From Eubacteriales bacterium (GTDB lineage: Bacteria; Bacillota; Clostridia; Oscillospirales; Acutalibacteraceae), in the NCBI GenBank assembly GCA_030529125.1, contig JAUMXP010000027.1:1-13492 (forward strand): a DNA stretch of 13,492 nucleotides, read 5' to 3'. Below the pieces are notes generated by a model that saw only the letters and a program-made list of their open reading frames with translations, searched no databases and had not been told where the DNA came from. Position numbers and translations under genes: made by a program. Shown one piece after another: positions 7,313-12,944 of this stretch; position 1 is the first letter of the stretch, and the number at the start of each line of letters is the position of its first letter.

Positions 7313-8023
7313 TTAGTCAATTTTATTACGAAATACCAAATTTATTTCCTCTTTTGTCAATTCTCGCGACTGACCGTAGCTTAAACTTCTATCAAGAGAC
7401 AGCTGCCCTATCTGCACTCTTTCAAGCTCGAGCACTATATATGAGCATGCAGCAAACATTTTCTTGACCTGATGAAACTTTCCTTCGCAGATTTTAACAA
7501 GTGCAGTGTAGTCATCAATAGCATCAAAATATGCTTTCTGACACACAGTACCGTCTGCAAGCACTATTCCGTTTTCAAATTCGGTTTTAACACTCTCTGT
7601 TAACTTCTTGTCTACTGTAGCCACATAGTGCTTGTACACTTTTTTGTTAGGAGAGAGCATACGATGCGCAAAATCACCGTCATCAGTAATAATCAGCAAG
7701 CCTGTGGTGTCTTTATCAAGTCGTCCGGCAGGGAACAGATTCTTCTCAGGCAGTATATCTACAACTGTAGTTGCTGACCTGTCGTTGCTCGCTGAGAGCA
7801 CACCTTTAGGCTTGTTCATCATATAGTATACAAACTGTCTGTACTGTAGTACTTCGCCACAAACAGTGACTATATCTTTCTCAGGGTCGATTTTGACATC
7901 AACCGATTTACAAACAGCAGAATTAAGCAGTATATCGCCTGTTCTTGCAAGCTTTTTTATTTCTTTTCGCGAGTAGCTTGTCTGTGTTGATATTATTTTA
8001 TCCAATCGTTCTAGATTCTTCAT
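7313..8023 (-). CDS. rsuA: 16S rRNA pseudouridine synthase, RsuA type
   Basis: The 236-residue protein has an N-terminal S4 RNA-binding domain (about 1-60, starting MKNLERLDKIISTQTSYSRKE). The pseudouridine synthase catalytic domain (about 62-230) follows. The catalytic aspartate is D103 in the motif AGRLDKDTTGLLI, and the conserved KPKGVLSA and EGKFHQVKKMF motifs are present. The family isomerises uridine 516 in 16S rRNA or a close equivalent. RsuA is the best call, but an RluB/RluE-like specificity cannot be excluded from motifs. The start is ATG at 8023, one base after the TGA of the upstream gene. Its SD (GGAG) lies within that gene, so translation is probably coupled. No clear terminator follows. 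Confidence 0.9.
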   Translation of the reverse strand: MKNLERLDKIISTQTSYSRKEIKKLARTGDILLNSAVCKSVDVKIDPEKDIVTVCGEVLQYRQFVYYMMNKPKGVLSASNDRSATTVVDILPEKNLFPAGRLDKDTTGLLIITDDGDFAHRMLSPNKKVYKHYVATVDKKLTESVKTEFENGIVLADGTVCQKAYFDAIDDYTALVKICEGKFHQVKKMFAACSYIVLELERVQIGQLSLDRSLSYGQSRELTKEEINLVFRNKID

Positions 8024-8024
8024 T

Positions 8025-8516
8025 TCATTCTCCGCAGAAAGTGTACATCGCAGACCCTAAAATCCCTGTCGATATATGACCTGCAATAACTTTATCCTTA
8101 TATACTATTATAGACGCATATGCATCCGCATAATCTATCTTTAAATCCTTTAATTTATATATATAAAGTGTACACTCTTTCCCTTTATGTTTCTCAAGGT
8201 CGAGTCCTTGACTTTTCTGAAGCTCGTTATATTGTGTATAAGTTTCAGTAAACTGTGCGGGGATATGCACCTGTGTAACACTGAATAAACCGTCTGTTTC
8301 TATATCAAACTGTCGCATAAAATTATCAGGATCGCTTTCATCAAAAGCAGTGCTATACTCCCCTACGCTTTCACAAGTAGCATTAGGGCTAGGATAATCC
8401 AGCGCTACTACCATACACAAAAATGTCACAAGCATACATACAGCAACCACTAAGCAAACAACAATTCTTTTGAGCAATTTTTTTGATATTTTTGATTTTA
8501 ACGTCACAACAAACAT
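8025..8516 (-). CDS. Membrane-anchored extracytoplasmic protein, probable DUF4830
   Basis: The 163-residue protein has a basic N-terminus (KSKISKKLLKR) and one hydrophobic segment at about 18-39. This indicates a signal anchor with the rest outside the membrane. The C-terminal ~80 residues include VHIPAQFTETYTQYNELQKS, KGKECTLYIYKL, YASIIVYKDKVIAGHIS and a final TFCGE. They resemble the DUF4830 domain seen in many Clostridia, recognised from memory without a search. No function is known. The start is ATG at 8516; a GTG three codons upstream was rejected because it overlaps the SD AGGTG. The gene ends one base before the rsuA start, so the two are co-transcribed and probably translationally coupled. 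Confidence 0.72.
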   Translation of the reverse strand: MFVVTLKSKISKKLLKRIVVCLVVAVCMLVTFLCMVVALDYPSPNATCESVGEYSTAFDESDPDNFMRQFDIETDGLFSVTQVHIPAQFTETYTQYNELQKSQGLDLEKHKGKECTLYIYKLKDLKIDYADAYASIIVYKDKVIAGHISTGILGSAMYTFCGE

Positions 8517-8576
8517 TTCTTGCACCTCATATACATATCTTGTCCTATATATATGAGTGGTAAGAGCTTACTATGA

Positions 8577-9227
8577 TTAAATCAGATATTTTTGTAGATT
8601 GTGTGGAGTTTCAGCAAAAACTTCTGCTCCTGCATTAACCATATCTTCGTGTGTGCCGTAGCCATAGGTCACACCAATAAAATCTACGTTGCACTTTTTA
8701 GCGCCTATCGCATCATACTTAGTATCGCCTATCATCACAACACGGTCATTCTCACTTGCGTTAAGCTTTGACAGGGCATACGGAATCAACTCTTCTTTCT
8801 CTTTTCGACTTCCGTCGATAGTTGAACCGCAGATTTTGTCAAAATATTTATCTACTTTCAAAAGCTCTACTACCTGCGTTGCGATAGCCTCGTGCTTTGA
8901 TGAACATACAGCAAGCCTGATACCGTTTTTCTTGCATTCATCAAGCGTTTCTTCTATTCCTTCAAACAACGCATTCATTCTTAATCCGTCAACATCGTAG
9001 AGCTTTACGTAAATCTCTACTGCCTGCTGGGCTTCCTGTGCGCTCAATCCACAGAGTTTCTGGAATGTATTAAGTAGTGGCGGACCAATAAACTTGCTGT
9101 AATCTGACAAATCAGGATGAGGCTTGTCCATCACATCTAGCGTCTTTTCAAGACAATATCTGATACCCTCAGCACTTGCCGAAATAGTTCCATCAAGATC
9201 AAAAAGGGCAATATCATATTTTTTCAT
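8577..9227 (-). CDS. HAD-family phosphatase, phosphoglycolate-phosphatase-like
   Basis: The 216-residue haloacid dehalogenase hydrolase has all four motifs. Motif I is FDLDGT with nucleophile D10 and acid/base D12; motif II is the VCSSK serine (about 109-110); motif III is K142 in SRKEKEEL; motif IV is IGDTKYDA with D168 and D172. The helical cap (about 18-85) contains KFIGPPL, typical of the Gph/PgpX-like subgroup. Members dephosphorylate small phosphorylated metabolites; the substrate cannot be told from sequence. The start is ATG at 9227, seven codons inside the longest frame (TTG start), because AAAGGTG 6 bases before it is the SD. It is divergent from ychF and shares a promoter region with it. 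The DUF4830 gene follows after 60 bases. Confidence 0.88.
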   Translation of the reverse strand: MKKYDIALFDLDGTISASAEGIRYCLEKTLDVMDKPHPDLSDYSKFIGPPLLNTFQKLCGLSAQEAQQAVEIYVKLYDVDGLRMNALFEGIEETLDECKKNGIRLAVCSSKHEAIATQVVELLKVDKYFDKICGSTIDGSRKEKEELIPYALSKLNASENDRVVMIGDTKYDAIGAKKCNVDFIGVTYGYGTHEDMVNAGAEVFAETPHNLQKYLI

Positions 9228-9260
9228 TTCTATCACCTTTACAGTCAAAATAAAAAATTC

Positions 9261-9289
9261 TTTATTTTGTACTCACTTTATGATATAAT
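9261..9289 (+). promoter_or_regulatory. Promoter of ychF
   Basis: Extended -10 TGATATAAT (hexamer TATAAT at 9284-9289) with a weak -35 TTTATT (9261-9266) at 17 bp. The leader is about 40 nt and ends in the SD GGAGA just before the ychF ATG. Confidence 0.7.
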
Positions 9290-9313
9290 ACTACAAAATA
9301 TTAGTTTGAGCAA
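9285..9313 (-). promoter_or_regulatory. Promoter of the HAD phosphatase gene
   Basis: Minus strand TTGCTC (9313-9308), a 17-bp spacer and TATTAT (9290-9285). The -10 overlaps the -10 of the oppositely directed ychF promoter almost completely. Confidence 0.6.
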
Positions 9314-9336
9314 TACTCATAGACTGGAGAATAAAG

Positions 9337-10431
9337 ATGAAACTTGGTATTGTTGGCTTGCCAAATGTAGGCAAGAGTACACTTTTTAACGCTATTACAA
9401 ATGCAGGTGCGCAGTCAGCTAACTATCCATTCTGCACAATAGAACCGAATGTCGGCGTGGTTGCAGTTCCTGACAAACGTCTGGACAAACTCGCACAGAT
9501 GTATGACCCTGAAAAATATACTCCTGCAACAATCGAATTTGTTGATATTGCAGGTTTAGTTAAAGGCGCATCAAAAGGCGAAGGTCTTGGTAACAAGTTC
9601 CTATCTAACATCAGAGAATGTGACGCTATCGTGCACGTTGTAAGATGTTTTGACAATGACGATATTATTCATGTTGAGGGTAGCATTGACCCTATCCGTG
9701 ATATTGACACTATCAATCTTGAGCTCATACTCTCTGACGTTGAAATAATCCGTCGCAGAATCGATAAAGCTCAGAAAATGACCAAAGCTGATAAAAAATA
9801 TCAGGCTGAGGTTGATTTCTTCAAACGTGTTGAAGATGCATTAAACGACGGCAAAACAGCAAGATCTGTAGAATGTACTGACGAAGAGAAAGCTCTTCTC
9901 TCTGAAGTTGCGCTACTTACTAACAAGCCCGTTATCTATGCAGCAAATATGAGCGAAGCTGATTTCGAATCAGGTATCGATAACAACGAAAGACTACAGA
10001 CAGTAAGAGAACTCGCTTCTACTGAGGGCGCAGCTGTGCTTCCTATCTGTGCTGAACTCGAAGAACAGATCATAGAAATGGATAAAGAAGAAAAAGAACT
10101 TTTCCTTTCTGATATGGGTCTTGAGCAGTCGGGTCTTGATCGTCTTATCAACGAATGCTACTCACTTCTCGGTCTTATCTCATACCTCACAGCTGGCAAG
10201 CCTGAAGTAAGAGCATGGACTATCAAAAATGGTACTAAGGCACCTGGCGCTGCAGGTAAAATCCACTCCGACTTTGAGCGTGGCTTCATCCGCGCTGAGG
10301 TTATCGCTTATGACGATCTTATCGAATGCGGTTCTATGGCTGCTGCAAAAGAAAAAGGATTAGTCAGATCTGAAGGTAAAGAGTACGTTATGAAAGACGG
10401 CGACGTTGTACTGTTCAGATTCAACGTTTAA
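9337..10431 (+). CDS. ychF: Redox-regulated ATPase / ribosome-binding P-loop protein YchF
   Basis: This 364-residue Obg-family protein is the usual length. It has G1 GLPNVGKST (7-15), G3 DIAG (70-73), and NMSE (204-207) in place of the GTPase NKxD motif, the hallmark of YchF that switches specificity to ATP. A coiled-coil insertion (about 130-175) and a C-terminal TGS domain (about 280-364; SYLTAGKPEVRAWTI, RGFIRAEVI) complete it. It binds ribosomes and is linked to translation and oxidative stress in other bacteria. The start is ATG at 9337, with GGAGA upstream. The gene is transcribed alone and ends at a terminator shared with the convergent carD-like gene. Confidence 0.97.
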   Translation: MKLGIVGLPNVGKSTLFNAITNAGAQSANYPFCTIEPNVGVVAVPDKRLDKLAQMYDPEKYTPATIEFVDIAGLVKGASKGEGLGNKFLSNIRECDAIVHVVRCFDNDDIIHVEGSIDPIRDIDTINLELILSDVEIIRRRIDKAQKMTKADKKYQAEVDFFKRVEDALNDGKTARSVECTDEEKALLSEVALLTNKPVIYAANMSEADFESGIDNNERLQTVRELASTEGAAVLPICAELEEQIIEMDKEEKELFLSDMGLEQSGLDRLINECYSLLGLISYLTAGKPEVRAWTIKNGTKAPGAAGKIHSDFERGFIRAEVIAYDDLIECGSMAAAKEKGLVRSEGKEYVMKDGDVVLFRFNV

Positions 10432-10466
10432 TAAGTAAGTAAGCAATTAAATTAACGTATAATAAC

Positions 10467-10497
10467 AAAAAGGCACTCGAAAACCGAGTGCCTTTTC
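10467..10497. terminator. Bidirectional terminator between ychF and the carD-like gene
   Basis: 8-bp stem GGCACTCG/CGAGTGCC (10472-10479 with 10485-10492) and a 5-nt loop. It is flanked by AAAAA on the left and TTTT on the right, so each strand has a stem followed by a T-run. On the minus strand the stop codon of the carD-like gene (10500-10498) lies one base from the structure. Confidence 0.92.
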
Positions 10498-10995
10498 TTA
10501 TTTATCATTAGACAGTATTAGCTTGATTACATCGTCGTGTTCCATATGCATTATCGACGCAAATTCCGATGTTATAAGTCGTAAACAATCTTTGTAAATC
10601 CGCTCATCAGACGAAGGAAGATGTCTTCCTTTCTCTAACATACTGAGGTTTCTCAAATGTAATGTACGCAGTAGTGTGATGTTTGTTTTTATATCGCCAT
10701 CTGCTAAAATCCTACGATACGTCTGTACTCTTTCAAGGCTATTTTCTATCCAATCTATACTCTCGCAATCAGCATCCTTCAGAATCTCTCTAAGCTCATT
10801 TTTTGTAGGAACATTACGCATACGTAAAACAAGCTTTTCGTTATCAACAGGAACATAAATCACACTCTTATCAGTATCAACAGGTTGCAAAACATAGTAT
10901 TCACGCATTGTACCAGTAAGATTATTCTCAGTTATTTCGATAATTTTACATATACCGCTAGATCCGTAAATAATATTTTCTCCTACTGTAAACAT
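10498..10995 (-). CDS. CarD-family transcriptional regulator
   Basis: The 165-residue protein begins with a CarD/CdnL RNA-polymerase-interacting domain (about 1-60: MFTVGENIIYGSSGICKIIEI, EYYVLQPVDTDKSVIYVPVD). A helical C-terminal part (about 65-160) follows, ending in an acidic stretch. CarD proteins bind the RNA polymerase beta subunit and stabilise the open complex at promoters. The start is ATG at 10995, with AGGGG upstream. A longer reading starting at 11025 is rejected because its first codons (ATG TAT AGA TTC) come right after the -10 element and would contain the SD. The gene is transcribed alone from the promoter at 11028-11057 and converges on ychF. Several CarD-like paralogues often occur in Clostridia, so the exact target is open. 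Confidence 0.88.
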   Translation of the reverse strand: MFTVGENIIYGSSGICKIIEITENNLTGTMREYYVLQPVDTDKSVIYVPVDNEKLVLRMRNVPTKNELREILKDADCESIDWIENSLERVQTYRRILADGDIKTNITLLRTLHLRNLSMLEKGRHLPSSDERIYKDCLRLITSEFASIMHMEHDDVIKLILSNDK

Positions 10996-11027
10996 TAACA
11001 AAACCCCTGTTCTGAATCTATACATAA

Positions 11028-11057
11028 ATTATAGCATCAGAACACAAAAAATGTCAT
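11028..11057 (-). promoter_or_regulatory. Promoter of the carD-like gene
   Basis: Minus strand ATGACA (11057-11052), an 18-bp spacer and TATAAT (11033-11028). The predicted start leaves a leader of about 25 nt. Confidence 0.7.
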
Positions 11058-11125
11058 AGGCAATGTAACCAAAAACAAGCAATTTCGACTTGCAAGAAAG
11101 TAAGAAATATTAACAGTGATTAAAC

Positions 11126-11154
11126 AAAAAGAGGGTGGCTTACAAAGACACCCT
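11126..11154 (-). terminator. Terminator ending repeat copy 1
   Basis: AGGGTG/CACCCT stem (11154-11149 with 11137-11132 on the minus strand), followed by CTTTTT (11131-11126). Confidence 0.7.
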
Positions 11155-11204
11155 AACGATTGAAATCAATATATTACTAAAAAACTTGCATTAAATAACG
11201 TAAC

Positions 11205-11345
11205 CTACTATCACGCCTCGTTGTGCTGCGCTGTTCCTCGAAAAACTCCTACTCGCCTAACCACCCTGTAGACACTTCGTGTCTTTAGGGCAGTCCCGAC
11301 TCGTATGTCGTTTTTGCGAGGGCTCCGCACCTCGGCGCTTAAACT
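11205..11345 (-). ncRNA. Candidate structured RNA segment, copy 1
   Basis: Identical to 11590-11730. Hairpins visible on the minus strand: CGAGG/CCTCG, CGAC/GTCG, and CCCT-AGACAC/GTGTCT-AGGG around a GAA loop (about 11268-11294). The G+C content is clearly above the surroundings. It has no start codon with an SD and no convincing frame. It may be an RNA in its own right, a tRNA trailer or a mobile repeat. Confidence 0.45.
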
Positions 11346-11481
11346 TGGAGCTGAAGACGTGAATCGAACACGCGACATCGTCGTCGCAAAACCTTTCAAT
11401 TCCAAGTAGGCTTTCTCCTACTCTCCATCTTTCGGTTTGCTCCTCCTCTCCCCAAAATCATAGATTTCGGGGTCCCCCAGC
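11346..11481 (-). ncRNA. tRNA-like chimeric RNA or tRNA relic
   Basis: The 3' part is the variable-loop end, T arm, acceptor strand and TCCA of tRNA-Thr (11376-11346). The 5' end GCTGGGG (11481-11475) can pair with the acceptor strand CTTCAGC (7 bp, two G-U). In place of the D and anticodon arms are other hairpins: CCCCGAAATC/GATTTTGGGG (11472-11450), AGTAGG/CCTACT, GCAAACC/GGTTTTGC with one bulge, and GCGAC/GTCGC. The first hairpin contains a G-U pair that is an A-C mismatch on the plus strand, which favours minus-strand RNA. It could equally be a truncated tRNA pseudogene. Confidence 0.4.
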
Positions 11482-11506
11482 AGGTCGCTTGCGTATATTA
11501 AACACT

Positions 11507-11536
11507 AAAAAGAGGGGTGCCTTACAAAGACACCCT
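11507..11536 (-). terminator. Terminator ending repeat copy 2
   Basis: GGGTGTC/GGCACCC stem (one G-U) on the minus strand, followed by CTCTTTTT (11514-11507). It probably ends the tRNA-Thr transcript, which would then carry a trailer of about 200 nt. Confidence 0.75.
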
Positions 11537-11589
11537 GGCGATTAATATCACTATATATTACTTAAAACTTTGCACTATTAATAACGCCA

Positions 11590-11730
11590 CTACTATCACG
11601 CCTCGTTGTGCTGCGCTGTTCCTCGAAAAACTCCTACTCGCCTAACCACCCTGTAGACACTTCGTGTCTTTAGGGCAGTCCCGACTCGTATGTCGTTTTT
11701 GCGAGGGCTCCGCACCTCGGCGCTTAAACT
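11590..11730 (-). ncRNA. Candidate structured RNA segment, copy 2 (tRNA-Thr trailer)
   Basis: Same sequence as 11205-11345, directly after the TCCA end of the intact tRNA. It would be co-transcribed from the tRNA promoter and released by tRNA 3' processing. The strongest hairpin is AGACAC-GAA-GTGTCT, extended by CCCT/AGGG across a 2x2 internal loop. Confidence 0.5.
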
Positions 11731-11806
11731 TGGAGCTGAAGACGTGAATCGAACACGCGACCTGCTGATTACGAATCAGCTGCTCTACCTACTGAGCTAC
11801 TCCAGC
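11731..11806 (-). tRNA. tRNA-Thr (anticodon CGU)
   Basis: 76 nt with encoded CCA, fully foldable. The acceptor GCTGGAG/CTTCAGC has one G-U. The D arm is GCTC/GAGC and the anticodon stem GCTGA/TCAGC carries loop TTCGTAA, so the anticodon is CGT, reading ACG. The variable loop is AGGTC. The T arm is GCGTG/CACGT with loop TTCGATT, and the discriminator is T followed by CCA. A consensus promoter lies just upstream. The last 31 nt are repeated at 11346-11376. Confidence 0.95.
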
Positions 11807-11822
11807 AAAATTATTATCTAAA

Positions 11823-11851
11823 ATTATAACCCACACACCTAGATTTTTCAA
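11823..11851 (-). promoter_or_regulatory. Promoter of tRNA-Thr
   Basis: Minus strand TTGAAA (11851-11846), a 17-bp spacer and TATAAT (11828-11823), about 17 bases before the tRNA 5' end. Confidence 0.85.
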
Positions 11852-11899
11852 GGGTATTTGCCGATATTTTGAGAGTGCATAAAGCATCTGAGACAAAAA

Positions 11900-11939
11900 G
11901 TCACCTATATTTGTGGGTGACAAATCACCACAATATAAT
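11900..11939 (+). promoter_or_regulatory. Promoter and probable operator of the XRE regulator gene
   Basis: TTGTGG (11911-11916), a 17-bp spacer and TATAAT (11934-11939). The spacer is almost filled by the palindrome GGTGA-CAAA-TCACC (11916-11929). A further TCACC (11901-11905), part of GTCACC/GGTGAC, lies upstream. A dyad between -35 and -10 is the classic position for a repressor site, so autoregulation by the XRE protein is likely. Confidence 0.65.
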
Positions 11940-11982
11940 AAAATCACTACAGCATATACTACTTAAAAGGAGTGTGCATGTG

Positions 11983-12360
11983 ATGATTTTTGAAAATGAT
12001 ACTATAGCCGAGAGACTTCGTACTTATAGAGTAAACTGCGGTTTAACTCAATCTCAGGTTGCTAATGCAATCGGCATGGAACGTACTGGGTACGGTGGAT
12101 ATGAAACCGGAAGAGCTCAACCGAGTCTTGAGACTATCGTTAAGCTCGCTCAGATTTTCAGAGTAGACCCTAAAGACATACTGCCAAGCGAGCTTTCTCT
12201 CTCATTCAGAGACAGCAAAAACGACGCACCTTCTTCTAAGCCGATATACACTCTTACTAAAGACGAGCAGTCTCTGCTTATTTCATACAGATTGCTAACC
12301 GACAGGGAAAAATCACGTGTTTTAGCAAAAATCACGAATATGTCACAAAGCAAGAGATAA
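11983..12360 (+). CDS. XRE-family helix-turn-helix regulator
   Basis: The 125-residue protein has an N-terminal XRE/Cro-type helix-turn-helix (about residues 7-66). Its motif is AERLRTYRVNCGLTQSQVANAIG followed by YETGRAQPSLETIVKLAQIFRV and DPKDIL. The C-terminal ~55 residues (TLTKDEQSLLISYRLLTDREKSRVLAKI) form a short helical tail common in small clostridial XRE regulators and probably used for dimerisation. The start is taken as ATG at 11983, 10 bases after GGAG; an in-frame GTG at 11980 has slightly better spacing and would add one residue. No toxin or phage partner lies beside it. The candidate operator in its own promoter suggests self-repression; other targets are unknown. A divergent tRNA-Thr gene lies upstream. 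Confidence 0.85.
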   Translation: MIFENDTIAERLRTYRVNCGLTQSQVANAIGMERTGYGGYETGRAQPSLETIVKLAQIFRVDPKDILPSELSLSFRDSKNDAPSSKPIYTLTKDEQSLLISYRLLTDREKSRVLAKITNMSQSKR

Positions 12361-12391
12361 TTATTTTTACATTATATATAGATATAAAGTC

Positions 12392-12420
12392 TTTACTTTT
12401 ATATTCTATTGTGATAAAAT
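12392..12420 (+). promoter_or_regulatory. Promoter of rpsO
   Basis: TTTACT (12392-12397), a 17-bp spacer and extended -10 TGATAAAAT (hexamer 12415-12420). The leader to the rpsO ATG is about 95 nt. Confidence 0.7.
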
Positions 12421-12429
12421 AACATTTAG

Positions 12430-12514
12430 CCGCGTTCTCGGTTTTGGGAGTAAGCCGTATTACGGACATCACCGTCCCTTTTCTGTGACGTCGGAAATAT
12501 ATTTAAAAAGGTGG
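12430..12514 (+). promoter_or_regulatory. Structured rpsO leader, candidate S15 autoregulatory element
   Basis: The leader contains CCG/CGG (12430-12441), CCGT/ACGG (12455-12465) and a longer helix GACATCAC/GTGACGTC with one A-C mismatch (12465-12472 with 12485-12492). The loop of that helix holds CCTTTT (12477-12482). It is complementary to AAAAGG (12506-12511), the start of the rpsO SD, so a loop-SD pseudoknot can form. S15 is known to repress its own translation through unrelated leader structures in several bacteria; this one is proposed from pairing only. Confidence 0.5.
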
Positions 12515-12521
12515 TAAACTC

Positions 12522-12785
12522 ATGCTTAAAGAAGAAAAGATTGCTATCATGCAGGAATACGCTATGCACGAAGGCGACACAGGTTCTCCTGAAGTTCAGA
12601 TTGCTCTTTTAACAAAGAGAATCAACGACCTCACAGAGCACCTCAAGGTTCACAAGAAGGACCATCACTCACGTCGTGGCTTGTTCAAAATGATCGGTCA
12701 GAGACGTGCTCTCCTTGATTATCTCATCAAGGTAGACATCGAGAGATATCGTTCTATTATTGCTAGACTCGGTATCCGTAAGTAA
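12522..12785 (+). CDS. rpsO: 30S ribosomal protein S15
   Basis: The 87-residue protein matches S15 along its whole length: HEGDTGSPEVQIALLTKRINDLTEHLKVHKKDHHSRRGL, then RRALLDYL and a basic C-terminus. S15 is a primary binder of 16S rRNA helices 20-22 in 30S assembly. The residues that contact the three-way junction (H and D of KDHHSRRGL and the T and Q residues of GDTGSPEVQ) are present. The start is ATG at 12522, after AGGTGG. It is followed by an imperfect terminator and pnp, the classical gene order. Confidence 0.98.
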   Translation: MLKEEKIAIMQEYAMHEGDTGSPEVQIALLTKRINDLTEHLKVHKKDHHSRRGLFKMIGQRRALLDYLIKVDIERYRSIIARLGIRK

Positions 12786-12794
12786 GCATCACCT

Positions 12795-12836
12795 TAGGGC
12801 AGACGATTTTTTCGTTTGCCCTATATTGCGTTTTTT
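12795..12836 (+). terminator. Imperfect terminator after rpsO
   Basis: 12-bp stem TAGGGCAGACGA/TCGTTTGCCCTA (12795-12806 with 12812-12823, one G-U) with a T5 loop. The T6 run (12831-12836) starts 7 bases after the stem rather than next to it. Partial read-through into pnp is likely. Confidence 0.65.
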
Positions 12837-12944
12837 ACAGGATTTTTGCATTTGTTATTTAGCGGTAAAACGAGCAGATTTTGGCAAGATTATCTACTTA
12901 ATCTGTTGGTTTTATTGCTAAAAATACGGTGTAAAAAATCCTGT
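12837..12944 (+). promoter_or_regulatory. Long rpsO-pnp stem-loop (likely RNase III-type processing site)
   Basis: The outer helix ACAGGATTTTT/AAAAATCCTGT (12837-12847 with 12934-12944) is 11 bp and perfect. After an internal loop, the inner helix 12858-12880 with 12900-12922 spans 23 positions with one G-G mismatch and three G-U pairs, capped by a 19-nt loop. The G-U pairs would be A-C mismatches on the other strand, so it is an RNA structure of the plus strand. In E. coli a long stem in the same gene interval is cut by RNase III for PNPase autoregulation; the resemblance is in position and shape. Confidence 0.8.

Larger units (their letters stand above)
11126..11376 (-). repeat. tRNA-linked repeat module, copy 1
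   Basis: In the minus direction this copy begins with the last 31 nt of tRNA-Thr (11376-11346). It continues through a 141-nt GC-rich, hairpin-rich segment (11345-11205) and an AT-rich stretch, and ends at a hairpin plus T5. The part 11205-11376 is identical, base for base, to 11590-11761. The remainder (11126-11204) is clearly related to copy 2 but diverged. There is no complete tRNA here. Confidence 0.9.
11507..11761 (-). repeat. tRNA-linked repeat module, copy 2
   Basis: Starts inside the intact tRNA-Thr (11761) and runs through its 3' end, the 141-nt GC-rich segment and an AT-rich stretch to a terminator. Offset from copy 1 is exactly 385 bp over the 172-bp identical block. Confidence 0.92.

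Noticed and set aside
8560..8571. GTAAG/CTTAC dyad just upstream of the DUF4830 gene
   Set aside because: Five-bp arms in an AT-rich gap are weak, with no clear promoter hexamers at proper spacing around them.
11211..11405. A 64-codon open frame on the minus strand across repeat copy 1
   Set aside because: It runs through the tRNA 3' end and the hairpin-rich repeat, has no convincing SD and its composition is explained by the structured repeat.
11346..11481. tmRNA or an intron-containing tRNA
   Set aside because: The 136-nt length is far too short for tmRNA, no tag-peptide frame is seen, and the 5' part lacks a D arm, so a split tRNA with an intron does not fit.
11346..11761. attL/attR of an integrated element at tRNA-Thr
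   Set aside because: The shared sequence reaches far beyond an attachment core, and only about 130 bp with no integrase or cargo lies between the copies.
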